45,982 bases of DNA from JBPYFK01 sp051984675 (GTDB taxonomy: Bacteria > Actinomycetota > Actinomycetes > Mycobacteriales > Pseudonocardiaceae), in contig JBPYFK010000017.1 of NCBI GenBank assembly GCA_051984675.1, forward strand, positions 1-45,982, read 5' to 3'. The notes under the pieces are model-generated. The model was given only the letters and a program-made list of their open reading frames with translations, did not search any database and had not been told where the DNA came from. Made by a program: the position numbers and the translations under genes. This document shows positions 1-7,030 of the stretch, one piece after another (position 1 is the first letter of the stretch; every line of letters begins with the position of its first letter).

Positions 1-811
1 TGCGGTTGCCCTTGAGCAGGAGTCGAGTGTTCTTTGCGACGCCTTGGATCTCCTTGGCGTCTTTGAGCTGGAAGGCGTGGTAGTTCGTGATCGCGATCCG
101 TGCGTGTTCGAGACCGCCCTTGAGATCGGCTGGGATCAGGTCACGCAGGTGGTAGTAGTTCTCCGGCTCCTCGGGCAGCAGCACTCGAAGCCGGTCGCGG
201 ATCGTGATCCCCGGTGCGACGATGAGAAACCGGTTGGTGAACCGGGCGTCCCGTGGCGACTGCACCTTGTTCAGCGCCTGCCAGGCGATCAGCATCGCCA
301 TCACGACCGTCTTCCCGGTGCCGGTGGCCATCTTCAATGCGACTCGGGGCAGGCCGGAATTGTGCGCCTCGTTCTCCGGCTCGAGCCGTCGACGCCAGTC
401 AGTCGTGCCGTTACGACCAGCGACCTCCGTCAGGAAGATCGCGGTCTCCGCAGCTTCGCGCTGCGCGAACAGCACCCGGTTGTCCCGGCCTGGGTCCGCC
501 CAGTGCTGCAACAATTTCCGGCTGATCGGCGTGACGCCGGAGTATTGCGCGCCCCGGCGCCATGCCGCGACCTCGCGACGCAGATCGTTGATCAGGGTGT
601 TGGCTTCGCGGCGCTCGCCGGTGGCGTCGAAGTCGATCGAGATCTGGCCGCCGCCCTGGCCCTTCTTCGTGCCCGCGATCGGGATGAACGACTCGCTCGG
701 GCGGCGCCCGTTCCGGAGCGTTCCTGTCGGCCCTTGCGGGCCGATCTCGTGGTACTGGTCCGGCTGCTCGTACGGCGAGTTCAGGATCGGGTTCTCGATC
801 GCTTCCGTCAT
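1..811 (-). CDS. DEAD/DEAH-box restriction helicase (type III Res / BPTD_3080-like), N-terminal part only
   Basis: Reading leftwards from ATG at 811, an uninterrupted frame of 270 codons runs off the window edge. The start has an AGGTGG ribosome site about 8 bases upstream. The Walker A motif MATGTGKT is at residues 161-168, followed by a hydrophobic strand and the segment FLIVAPGITIRDRLRVLLP (motif Ia region), then ITNYHAFQL. The opening residues (MTEAIENPILNSPYEQP) and the order of blocks match restriction endonucleases of the BPTD_3080 family, which fuse a superfamily 2 helicase to a nuclease and act in DNA restriction. The DExH motif and any nuclease domain lie outside the window, so nuclease activity is inferred from the family. 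It sits at the edge of a region with integration scars, in keeping with a defence gene on an acquired segment. A partner methyltransferase, if any, would be to the left. Confidence 0.88.
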   Translation of the reverse strand, partial: MTEAIENPILNSPYEQPDQYHEIGPQGPTGTLRNGRRPSESFIPIAGTKKGQGGGQISIDFDATGERREANTLINDLRREVAAWRRGAQYSGVTPISRKLLQHWADPGRDNRVLFAQREAAETAIFLTEVAGRNGTTDWRRRLEPENEAHNSGLPRVALKMATGTGKTVVMAMLIAWQALNKVQSPRDARFTNRFLIVAPGITIRDRLRVLLPEEPENYYHLRDLIPADLKGGLEHARIAITNYHAFQLKDAKEIQGVAKNTRLLLKGNR

Positions 812-1320
812 GCGTTCGCCACCTGGTAACTGACCATGGTCAACATGCTATCGGCGTTCCTTGCCCAAGATGCACAGAATTGATCAACCCGTCGACCTGG
901 CGGATTTTGCAGCGGAGCGCGCAGTGCCGGTTACTGTGGTCGGGTCAACGTCTACAGTGTCGGTCAAGCTGCGGTTCACGGCGTTCACCCCTGACTGCTT
1001 CTCCGGACCGGGCAGGTCGTCAGCCTCCGGCTCGTGGCCTGCCTGTACCGCTGTCGTCCACCGCCACCAGGGACGGAGGTACAAGGTTACCCACTGCGCC
1101 AGCGTCGTTGAAGTAAAGAACCACACCTTGGCTGTGCGCCGAATGTGTGCCGAAATCTGGTTCCGCGTTGCGTGCAGCGATGCGTTTATGCAGGTCATCC
1201 GCTATGGTCGAGCGGAGTTCAAGGCGCTCTCCTAAAGCGGGAGTCTCTTCTTCGATGCCAGTGCTTGCTGAAAGTCCCGGCTGAAGCGCTGATGGAGCTT
1301 CAGGGCGCGCACAGTGATGG
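812..1320. other. 509-base stretch without a convincing gene; possible decayed coding remnant
   Basis: No frame here has good codon structure from a credible start. On the minus strand, two adjacent frames together give a protein-like string: KLHQRFSRDFQQALASKK near 1290-1240, then after a frame change RSTIADDLHKRIAARNAEP near 1215-1160, continuing to a stop at 1020-1022. This could be a frameshifted remnant of a gene that lay between the SRAP gene and the helicase, but I do not recognise the family. A short open frame (MLTMVSYQVANA) overlaps the helicase start by ATGA. It is probably incidental. Confidence 0.3.
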
Positions 1321-2055
1321 TCAGCCTGGTTGCGTGTCGGGAGCTACTGGCGCGATCAGGTGCGGGCCGTTGTTGCGAGGGCTGTTGACTGCGGTGCTCA
1401 CGGCGTGAGGCTCCAAATGCGGCTCACGTATCCCCGCCAGCAGCTCACGCACCCCACCCGTATCGGTGAGCGCCGGGTTGAGCCAGTCGCCGTAGAGATC
1501 GGTGGGCACGATCAGTGGGGTGCGCTGGTGGATGTGCCCGAGGGCGTCGGTGGCGGCGGTGGTGATGATGGTGACCGACCACAGCCACAGGTCCGGGTCA
1601 TCCTCGCCTACCTCGGGGTTCGGCCACAGTTCGTAGAGGCCGGCGAACGCCAGGCCGGCGTGGTCCGGTGCGTGCAGGTACCACGGCACCTTGGTCTTGC
1701 CGTCACCTTGTTGCCATTCGAAGTACCCGTCGCCGGGGATCAGGCAGCGTCGTTTGCGTGCGGCCGATTTAAATGACGGCTTCTCGGTGACCGTTTCCAC
1801 CCGGGCGTTGATCAGCCGCGAGCCGATCTTGATGTCTTTGGCCCATGAGGGCACGAGGCCCCAGCGTGCGGTACGAAGCTCACGGGTTGGCTCGCCGTCC
1901 TTGTCATCGCGCGGGGCACGTTCCAGGACAGTACGCACGGCCTGGGTGGGGGCGACGTTCCAGGACGGCGGCAGTTCGTCCCCGTGCACGGTGTCCACGT
2001 CGAAGTCCGCGATGAGGTCGGTGTCGTGCCGAGAGTTGGCGTAGCGGCCACACAT
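1321..2055 (-). CDS. SOS response-associated peptidase (SRAP, YedK/HMCES family), copy 1
   Basis: The 244-residue protein starts MCGRYANS. SRAP proteins lose the initiator Met so that Cys2 becomes N-terminal and bonds covalently to abasic sites in single-stranded DNA, protecting them during replication. The active-site set is complete: Cys2, Asn83 (in LINARVET), Glu113 (in GYFEWQQ) and His176 (in HIHQRTP). The ATG at 2055 is chosen because Cys must be residue 2. The frame stays open upstream to 2253, but that part translates a tRNA-Tyr fragment antisense and is not real protein. A second copy lies at 4061-4777, about 2 kb away, same strand, with the same active site. The C-terminus here is longer (ends PVAPDTQPG). 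A 27-base palindrome lies 40 bases upstream of the start. No LexA box was recognised. Confidence 0.95.
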   Translation of the reverse strand: MCGRYANSRHDTDLIADFDVDTVHGDELPPSWNVAPTQAVRTVLERAPRDDKDGEPTRELRTARWGLVPSWAKDIKIGSRLINARVETVTEKPSFKSAARKRRCLIPGDGYFEWQQGDGKTKVPWYLHAPDHAGLAFAGLYELWPNPEVGEDDPDLWLWSVTIITTAATDALGHIHQRTPLIVPTDLYGDWLNPALTDTGGVRELLAGIREPHLEPHAVSTAVNSPRNNGPHLIAPVAPDTQPG

Positions 2056-2094
2056 GGCCAACAGTCTGCCTGCCGCCAGGCTCGGTTCCGAGGT

Positions 2095-2121
2095 CTCTGT
2101 GGCCACTTGGTGGCCACAGAG
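2095..2121. promoter_or_regulatory. 27-bp near-perfect palindrome upstream of SRAP copy 1
   Basis: The arms CTCTGTGGCCAC and GTGGCCACAGAG (12 bp each) are separated by TTG. The site lies between the SRAP start (2055) and the tRNA-Tyr fragment (from about 2188). Symmetry of this length suits a dimeric repressor operator or a recombinase arm or core site. No family can be assigned. SRAP copy 2 lacks it, although both copies share AGTCTGCCTG just upstream of the start codon. Confidence 0.5.
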
Positions 2122-2187
2122 AGTCCAAGAGAGGTCGATGATCAGGGTGTTAGTGCAGGTCACAGCGGTAGAGCGAGGTTGACGGCG

Positions 2188-2243
2188 GGCTGACTGTAAA
2201 TCAGCCGGCACTGCCTTCGAAGGTTCGAATCCTTCACCCGCCA
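2188..2243 (+). pseudogene. tRNA-Tyr(GUA) 3' half, D-arm missing (candidate att scar)
   Basis: The anticodon stem-loop is complete (GGCTGA / CTGTAAA / TCAGCC, anticodon GTA at 2195-2197). It is followed by a class II variable arm, a T arm with stem GAAGG/CCTTC and loop TTCGAAT, and the 3' acceptor strand ACCCGCC plus A. There is no D arm and no 5' acceptor outside the anticodon stem, so this cannot fold as a tRNA. Fragments of this kind are left where integrative elements insert at tRNA 3' ends. SLP1 of Streptomyces uses a tRNA-Tyr gene. An intact tRNA-Tyr would be expected to the left, outside the window. Confidence 0.8.
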
Positions 2244-2308
2244 CATCAGCCATATCGCCCCCGTGACCAGCATGAACAGGTCACGGGGGCGATCTTGTAT
2301 CTACCCGA
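2193..2308 (+). repeat. Direct repeat copy 1 (tRNA-Tyr 3' half plus its terminator)
   Basis: This is paired with 3941-4014. The first 46 bases match with three mismatches. Copy 2 then lacks about 41 bases (2239-2279 here) and resumes in the right arm of the terminator hairpin (GTCACGGGG onwards, then GATCTTGT and CTACCCG). The repeats are about 1.75 kb apart in the same orientation and enclose only the PAS-PAS-GGDEF gene. Confidence 0.85.
2254..2293 (+). terminator. Hairpin downstream of the tRNA-Tyr fragment
   Basis: A perfect 15-bp stem (ATCGCCCCCGTGACC with its complement) encloses a 10-base loop and is followed by CTTGTATCT. It is probably the native terminator of the tRNA-Tyr gene, carried along with the fragment. 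Copy 2 at about 3987 keeps only the right arm. Confidence 0.7.
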
Positions 2309-2637
2309 CCGCACCCGATCGTGTGCGGGCCGAACGCAAGAACCCCTCACCCTAGGACGACCCGGATGAGGGGCAGAGAGAACGTCAAGAGCGACGGCCA
2401 GGTTAGCTCTGCCCACGGACAATCCGCGGACACGGTCAGAGCGTCCTGCTGGCGTGAACGGCTTGATGGGCAGGCGCGCCAGCCTTCGTATGTATCCTCA
2501 CCGCCCCGGTGTCTCCTCACTGACCGGGGGCGACCACGAGAGGGTTGACAGGCCAAGCGTGCCGGATAGTTGAATGGACCCCATCTGTGTACTGCCACGC
2601 TGTGTGACCACGCCCAGACCATGCGTAGGTGATCAGC
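2309..2637 (+). promoter_or_regulatory. Upstream region of the PAS-GGDEF gene, with a candidate promoter
   Basis: No coding sequence is convincing here. A 7-bp hairpin (CCCCTCA at 2343-2349, TGAGGGG at 2367-2373) lies near the left end. A sigma-70-like promoter is possible at 2545-2572: TTGACA, 16 bases, TAGTTG, about 65 bases before the ATG at 2638. I looked for a c-di-GMP (GEMM) riboswitch core and did not see one. Confidence 0.45.
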
Positions 2638-3945
2638 ATGACGGGCTTGCCCGAGAACCCGGTTGGCCCTGCGGACTGCTCAGGGAGCTATCTGTGGCAG
2701 ACAATGTGCGATCAGGCCGGTGCTCCGCTGTCGCTGCTGGACACCCAGGGTCGTTATTGCTACGTCAACCAGGCGTTGTGCGACCTGTTGGGCTATGACC
2801 GTGAGGAGCTCCTCGGTACCACCAACCGGGACATCACTCCCGAAGAAGACCCGGCCTTGGACCAGGACACGATCGCCGATGCCTTCGCGGGCCGGCACAA
2901 CGGGGTGGTGCTGGAAAAGCGCTATCTCCGTGGTGACGGCAGCACGATCTGGGTCTTGCTCACGTCCTCGGTGATTCGGGACGCCACCGGGACGCCGCGT
3001 TACTTTCTCGCCCAGTTTCAAGACATCACGGCACGCCGTGAGTCCGAGTTGCTGTGGCGAAACACCTTCGACAATGCCCCCAACGGCATGGTCGTCCTGG
3101 ACCTGGAAGGCCGCTATACGCGGGTTAATGACGCGTTCTGTCACCTGCTGGGCTACCAGCGTGACGACCTGATCGGTCGGGGCTTCAATGAGCTGACCTA
3201 CCCCGATGACCAGCAGAAGGGGTCCGCGGCCCTGACCGACCTCGTCGAGGGCCGGCGCGACACGGCAAGTCTGCAGAAGCGCTACCGCCACCGCGACGGC
3301 CACCCGCTGTGGGTGCTGATCCGGGTCAACGCGGTGCCCGGGCCCGATGGACGAACCGCGTTTCTGGTCAGCCAGTGTGAGGAGATCGGCAACGGACGCA
3401 TGGCCGAGGCCGATCTCGCGCATCTGGCCCTGCATGATCCGCTCACCGGGTTGGCCAACCGGGCACTGCTGACGGACCGCATCCAGCACGCGCTCGTCGA
3501 GTTGGAGCGTGAGGGCGGCATCCTCGCCGTCCTCATGATCGACCTCGACCACCTCAAGCCGGTCAACGACCGCTTCGGCCATGCCGTCGGTGATGCGCTC
3601 TTAACCGCCGCCGCTCATCGACTACTGGTCGCCGTGCGTGCCGGGGACACCGTGGCCCGCCTCGGTGGGGACGAGTTCGTCGTGGCCAGCAACGTCCCCG
3701 ACGACTTTGAAGCCGGCCGGCTACGCGCGCGCATCATCCAGGAGTTGGACGTCGACATCCAGGCCGGCGGTCATACCCTCCCGCTCCGCGCGAGCGTGGG
3801 GCTGGCCACCGCCAAGGACCCCACCAGCGGGGTGCAGATGCTGCTGCATCAGGCCGACCGCGACATGTACCTGCACAAACACCGCCACAGATCCGACCAA
3901 CCGGGGAGCAGCAGGAACGTGTCCTCAGCCGCGAACGAGCACTGA
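2638..3945 (+). CDS. PAS-PAS-GGDEF diguanylate cyclase
   Basis: This 435-residue soluble sensor protein should make c-di-GMP from two GTP. PAS domains lie at about 25-133 (VNQALCDLLGYDREELLG) and 140-253 (VNDAFCHLLGYQRDDLIG), each ending in a PAC-like segment. The cyclase domain begins at about 262 (HDPLTGLANR). The catalytic GGDEF is intact at 343-347, and the product-inhibition site RAGD is at 334-337, exactly five residues before it, so an active, feedback-inhibited enzyme is predicted. There is no transmembrane segment or signal peptide. ATG 2638 is preferred over GTG 2629 because AGGTGA ends 5 bases before it. The stop codon lies inside the second tRNA-derived repeat, so the gene fills the space between the two repeats. 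That suggests acquisition as a cassette. What the PAS domains sense is unknown. Confidence 0.93.
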   Translation: MTGLPENPVGPADCSGSYLWQTMCDQAGAPLSLLDTQGRYCYVNQALCDLLGYDREELLGTTNRDITPEEDPALDQDTIADAFAGRHNGVVLEKRYLRGDGSTIWVLLTSSVIRDATGTPRYFLAQFQDITARRESELLWRNTFDNAPNGMVVLDLEGRYTRVNDAFCHLLGYQRDDLIGRGFNELTYPDDQQKGSAALTDLVEGRRDTASLQKRYRHRDGHPLWVLIRVNAVPGPDGRTAFLVSQCEEIGNGRMAEADLAHLALHDPLTGLANRALLTDRIQHALVELEREGGILAVLMIDLDHLKPVNDRFGHAVGDALLTAAAHRLLVAVRAGDTVARLGGDEFVVASNVPDDFEAGRLRARIIQELDVDIQAGGHTLPLRASVGLATAKDPTSGVQMLLHQADRDMYLHKHRHRSDQPGSSRNVSSAANEH

Positions 3946-4014
3946 AAATCAGCCGGCACTGCGCTCGAAGGTTCGAATCCTTCACCGTCACGGGGCGATC
4001 TTGTGCCTACCCGG
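3941..4014 (+). repeat. Direct repeat copy 2 (decayed tRNA-Tyr 3' half)
   Basis: The copy begins ACTGAAAATCAGCC (copy 1: ACTGTAAATCAGCC) and continues through the T arm GAAGGTTCGAATCCTTC. It then jumps to the right arm of the terminator. The anticodon position reads GAA instead of GTA, and the acceptor strand is lost. The TGA at 3943-3945 is the stop of the diguanylate cyclase gene. This is a non-functional att-like scar. Confidence 0.8.
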
Positions 4015-4060
4015 CTTCACCCGGGGGCCGCTCGGCTGTCTCTGCCCACCCGGTGGCCAC

Positions 4061-4777
4061 CTACCCCACGGGTTTAACCAGATCAGGGCCGTCGTTGCGG
4101 GGGCTGTTGACGGCGGTGCTGACGGCCCGTGGTTGCAGGTGCGGTTCGGGGATGGCGGCTAGCAGCTCGCGGACGTCACCGGAGTCTGTTGTGGCCGGGT
4201 TGAGCCAGTCGCCATAAAGATCGGTGGGCACGATCAGCGGGGTGCGGGGGTGGATGTGCCCGAGGGCGTCGGTGGCGGCGGTGGTGATGATGGTGACCGA
4301 CCACAGCCACCGGTCGGGGTGGTCGTCGGGTAGTTCGGGGTTGGGCCAGAGTTCGTAGAGCCCGGCGAAGGCGAGGCTCGCGCGGTCGGGGGCGTGCAGG
4401 AACCAGGGGACTTTGGTCTTGCCGTCGCCTTGCTGCCACTCGTAGTAGCCGTCACCGGGGATGAGGCAGCGTCGTTTGCGTGCGGCGGCCTTGAACGCGG
4501 GCTTGTCGGTGACGGTTTCCATCCGGGCGTTGATGAGCCGGGAGCTGATCTTGACGTCTTTGGCCCAAGAGGGCACGAGGCCCCAGCGCGCGGTCCGTAG
4601 CTGGCGGGTGGGCTCGTCGTGCTCGTCACTGTGGACGGCGCGTTCGAGGACGGTGCGGACCGGCTGGGTGGGCGCGACGTTCCAGGACGGTGGTAGTTCG
4701 TCGCCGTGGACGGTGTCGACGCCGAAGTCCGCGATCAGGTCGGTGTCGTGGCGGGAGTTGGCATAGCGGCCGCACAT
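4061..4777 (-). CDS. SOS response-associated peptidase (SRAP, YedK/HMCES family), copy 2
   Basis: A 238-residue paralogue of the gene at 1321-2055, very similar along its whole length. It has the same start MCGRYANSRHDTDLIADF and all active-site residues (Cys2, Asn83, Glu113, His176). It is expected to crosslink abasic sites in single-stranded DNA through Cys2. Differences cluster at the acidic loop near residues 47-58, near 150, and at the C-terminus, which ends DLVKPVG and is six residues shorter. The gene lies just right of the second tRNA-derived repeat, so the two copies bracket the cyclase cassette. One copy may be native and the other brought by an element, or both may come from one duplication. 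The sequence alone does not decide. Confidence 0.95.
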   Translation of the reverse strand: MCGRYANSRHDTDLIADFGVDTVHGDELPPSWNVAPTQPVRTVLERAVHSDEHDEPTRQLRTARWGLVPSWAKDVKISSRLINARMETVTDKPAFKAAARKRRCLIPGDGYYEWQQGDGKTKVPWFLHAPDRASLAFAGLYELWPNPELPDDHPDRWLWSVTIITTAATDALGHIHPRTPLIVPTDLYGDWLNPATTDSGDVRELLAAIPEPHLQPRAVSTAVNSPRNDGPDLVKPVG

Positions 4778-4859
4778 GGTGGCCAGTCTGCCTGTGACGT
4801 GGTGACCGGGTGACGTCCCGGATACTCATCTGCCACGCCAGCCCGCGAACCCGCTTGCA

Positions 4860-5138
4860 TCACTGGTGGTCGCGATGCTCCCACCGCGCGAACCGGCGAC
4901 GTGTCCGCTCCGCTGAACCAGCGTTCGTGACCAGCGCCGCAACGAACCGCAATGGCGCGGCGATCACCAAGACCACCAACGCCCACCACCACAAGTGCCC
5001 CCACGCCAGCGCTACGGCTATCAGGAAGCCGAGGATGTGCAGGCTCATGATCATCGTGTATATGCGCTTGCGCCGTCGCTGCTCGGCCTCCAGCGACGGC
5101 TCGGCATCGGTAATGACCGGAGGATGACGCTTACGCAC
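4860..5138 (-). CDS. DUF3099-like small membrane protein
   Basis: The 92-residue protein starts at GTG 5138 (VRKRHPPVITDAEPSLEAEQ), with GAAGGGG about 11 bases upstream. The frame is also open to 5195, but that extension looks non-coding. After a basic stretch (RRRKR) come two closely spaced hydrophobic segments at about 32-49 and 51-70 (LHILGFLIAVALAW, LWWWALVVLVIAAPLRFV), then a basic tail. This layout is typical of actinobacterial DUF3099 proteins, whose function is unknown. It faces the same way as SRAP copy 2 but with a gap of about 80 bases. A membrane location is predicted. Confidence 0.7.
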   Translation of the reverse strand: MRKRHPPVITDAEPSLEAEQRRRKRIYTMIMSLHILGFLIAVALAWGHLWWWALVVLVIAAPLRFVAALVTNAGSAERTRRRFARWEHRDHQ

Positions 5139-5296
5139 GAGACACCCATCCCCTTCGCGGCAGGTAATGACGCGTCCAACGGCTCGCCGCACCACGGGGG
5201 CCGCCGCTCACTCCGCACGCCATCATCCTCGCCGTTCCAGCCGGACAGAAGGGTCGACCGCAAGAACCGAACCTTCCCCGAGCGCCGGCCGTGTGG

Positions 5297-5776
5297 TCAG
5301 ATGTCACGAGCCATGAGCACGTCGTCCACGTACTGGCCATCGAGGAGGTACTCCCCGCGAAGGACCCCTTCGACCGTGAAGCCGCAGGTCTCGTACAAGC
5401 GACGAGCCGTCGTGTTGGGCGCCAGGACCCGCAGCGAGAGTTTGCGAGCTCCACGGCGCGCGGCTTCCGAGATCGTCTCCGCAATGAGAAGGCGCCCGAC
5501 ACCGCGACCGCGTGCGGCCGGGTCGACGGCCAGCCCGCTCAACTCCAGGACGTGCTCGTGAGAGGGGAACGGCATGGTTTGGCGCAGCTTCGCATAACCG
5601 GCGACCCCCTCGTCGATCTCAGCGACGAGGACATCACCGACGTGCGTTCGTTCGCCGAAGAAGGGCGCCTTCGCCGTTGGCAAGGGTGTGGGTGAGACGG
5701 CGGTGGTCCACACCATGCTGTCGATCCGTGCGAGCGCGGCATCGTCTTCGCCTCGGGCGGTCCTGATTCCGATCAC
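5297..5776 (-). CDS. GNAT family N-acetyltransferase
   Basis: The predicted protein has 159 residues from GTG 5776 (VIGIRTARGEDDAALARI). The acetyl-CoA motif A is clear: LSGLAVDPAARGRGVG with the phosphate-binding RGRGVG at 89-94, preceded by the strand HVLELSGL. Motif B follows as NTTARRLYETCGFTVEGVLRG. The C-terminal LLDGQYVDDVLMARDI resembles L-amino acid or RimI-like acetyltransferases that modify small amines. The substrate cannot be read from the sequence. The frame is open upstream to 5863, but the extension is Arg/Gly-rich and lacks homologous features. The GTG start has GGGGGAG about 12 bases upstream, so the exact start is uncertain. Confidence 0.88.
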   Translation of the reverse strand: MIGIRTARGEDDAALARIDSMVWTTAVSPTPLPTAKAPFFGERTHVGDVLVAEIDEGVAGYAKLRQTMPFPSHEHVLELSGLAVDPAARGRGVGRLLIAETISEAARRGARKLSLRVLAPNTTARRLYETCGFTVEGVLRGEYLLDGQYVDDVLMARDI

Positions 5777-5950
5777 GCACCCAGCATCGCTCCCCCGCAA
5801 CCACCGCGAGCGGCGCCCCGTCCTCCGCCCAGATCTTGCTCCCGCTGCGGCGGCAAGGCACAAGCATGGATCTCCAGCCGGAATTGTTGATGAGATATCC
5901 GCGTAAAGGGTCGTGATGAAAAAGACGACTATGATCAGATGAAGAAGGCG

Positions 5951-7030
5951 TTACGCGTCCAGTTGCGGCACCGGTAACGGGAATCGCGGCCACGTGTCCG
6001 CAGCCGTCGACACCGTTTCGTAAACGAGTCCCATGGCCGTTAACTGTTCCTCGACGAGGTCGAGGAATGCGTCGACTTCGCGCGGGGCGTAGCCGTCCTC
6101 TCCGGCCGGCAGTTCGGTGAACCTGACTTCGCGCACCTCCGCTGCAGCCAGTGCGGCGTTGCCGCTCAGCGTGGCTTCGACGAGGTCGAGGAATGCGTCG
6201 ACCTCGTCCGGTTCGTAACCCTTCTCGCCCGCGTGCGGGCTACCGAACGCGACGTTCTGCACGTCAGCCGCGGTGAGCGTCACCCCCGTCCCGGCTGGTA
6301 GCGGGGGCTGGCAACCGGCTGACATTCTGGGCCAGACCGCCGGTCTCGCGCGCCCGGAACGGGACAGCTGCCTCAGGCTGGCCGCCACCTGGACCATGAA
6401 GGCGTCGACGCTGGCCTCGTGATAGCCACGATCCCCCGGCTGCTGCGGGGGGAACTGCATGGTCAGCACGTCCTGCGACGTGAGCGTGTCCGCGCCGCGC
6501 AGCGTCGCCGACACGCGAGCCAGGAACGCATCCACCTGATTCGCGTCGTAGGCGGGCTGGCCAGCCAACGGGCTTTGCAGCCCCGCGGGATTCGGTACGG
6601 CTGCTACTTCTGCTACGTCCGGTACTTCTGCAACTTCCGGTACTCCTGCAACTTCCGGGACGCGAGGTGCGGGCGGTTCCGAAACCGCCTGCTGTGCTTG
6701 ACGTTGCGCCACATGCTGCACGACCTGGCGGGCCAACCGTTCGACGACCTGCCGATGGCGTGAATCCTTTGCCGCGGCGCGCTTCCGCAATGTAACCACG
6801 ATGCGTTCGCGGAACGTGTCCACGGCACGTGTTTCGTAACCGCGCCCGCGCTTGCGGACCTGCTTGAATCTGATTGTGGCCGCTTCGTCCGCCGTGAGCG
6901 TGGCGTTGCCGCGCAAAGCCTCTTCGACGCGGTCGAGGAAGTCATCGACCTCGCCCTCGTCGTAGCCAGATTTGCCGCGTGGCGCGGTAGGAAACGTCAC
7001 CTCGCGCACGTCGTCCGGCGTGAGCGTCAC
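5951..7030 (-). CDS. Six-repeat DivIVA-domain protein
   Basis: The 359-residue protein starts at GTG 7030, with GGGAGG four bases upstream. It carries six copies of the short DivIVA N-terminal motif G-Y-x-x-x-x-V-D-x-F-(8 residues)-L, beginning at about residues 22, 64, 160, 202, 271 and 313. They form three pairs, each with exactly 42 residues between partners. Most copies are preceded by an LT-x-x-DV-x-x-x-x-F lead-in, which is degenerate for copy 3. Between pairs 1 and 2 is a basic helical stretch (84-115) and a short PEVAEV-type repeat (about 124-146). The single DivIVA motif targets curved membrane at poles and septa through a coiled-coil dimer. Multi-copy versions occur in Actinobacteria, but their role is not known to me. 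There is no long coiled coil and no transmembrane segment. Confidence 0.85.
   Translation of the reverse strand: MTLTPDDVREVTFPTAPRGKSGYDEGEVDDFLDRVEEALRGNATLTADEAATIRFKQVRKRGRGYETRAVDTFRERIVVTLRKRAAAKDSRHRQVVERLARQVVQHVAQRQAQQAVSEPPAPRVPEVAGVPEVAEVPDVAEVAAVPNPAGLQSPLAGQPAYDANQVDAFLARVSATLRGADTLTSQDVLTMQFPPQQPGDRGYHEASVDAFMVQVAASLRQLSRSGRARPAVWPRMSAGCQPPLPAGTGVTLTAADVQNVAFGSPHAGEKGYEPDEVDAFLDLVEATLSGNAALAAAEVREVRFTELPAGEDGYAPREVDAFLDLVEEQLTAMGLVYETVSTAADTWPRFPLPVPQLDA

Noticed and set aside
861..1235. Plus-strand 124-codon frame in the left gap
   Set aside because: There is no ribosome site, the composition is mixed, no family resemblance is seen and it is not in a natural operon position. 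It is probably spurious.
2161..2243. Functional tRNA-Tyr gene
   Set aside because: The D arm and an independent 5' acceptor strand are missing. GGCGGG at 2184-2189 overlaps the anticodon stem, so no cloverleaf can form.
2056..2253. N-terminal extension of SRAP copy 1 to 310 residues
   Set aside because: The extra residues are the antisense translation of the tRNA-Tyr fragment and its flank. SRAP chemistry needs Cys at position 2, which is satisfied only by the start at 2055.
1..5000. Integrase, transposase or complete mobile element
   Set aside because: No recombinase-like protein is present on either strand. Only the putative att scars support mobility, so no mobile element is annotated.
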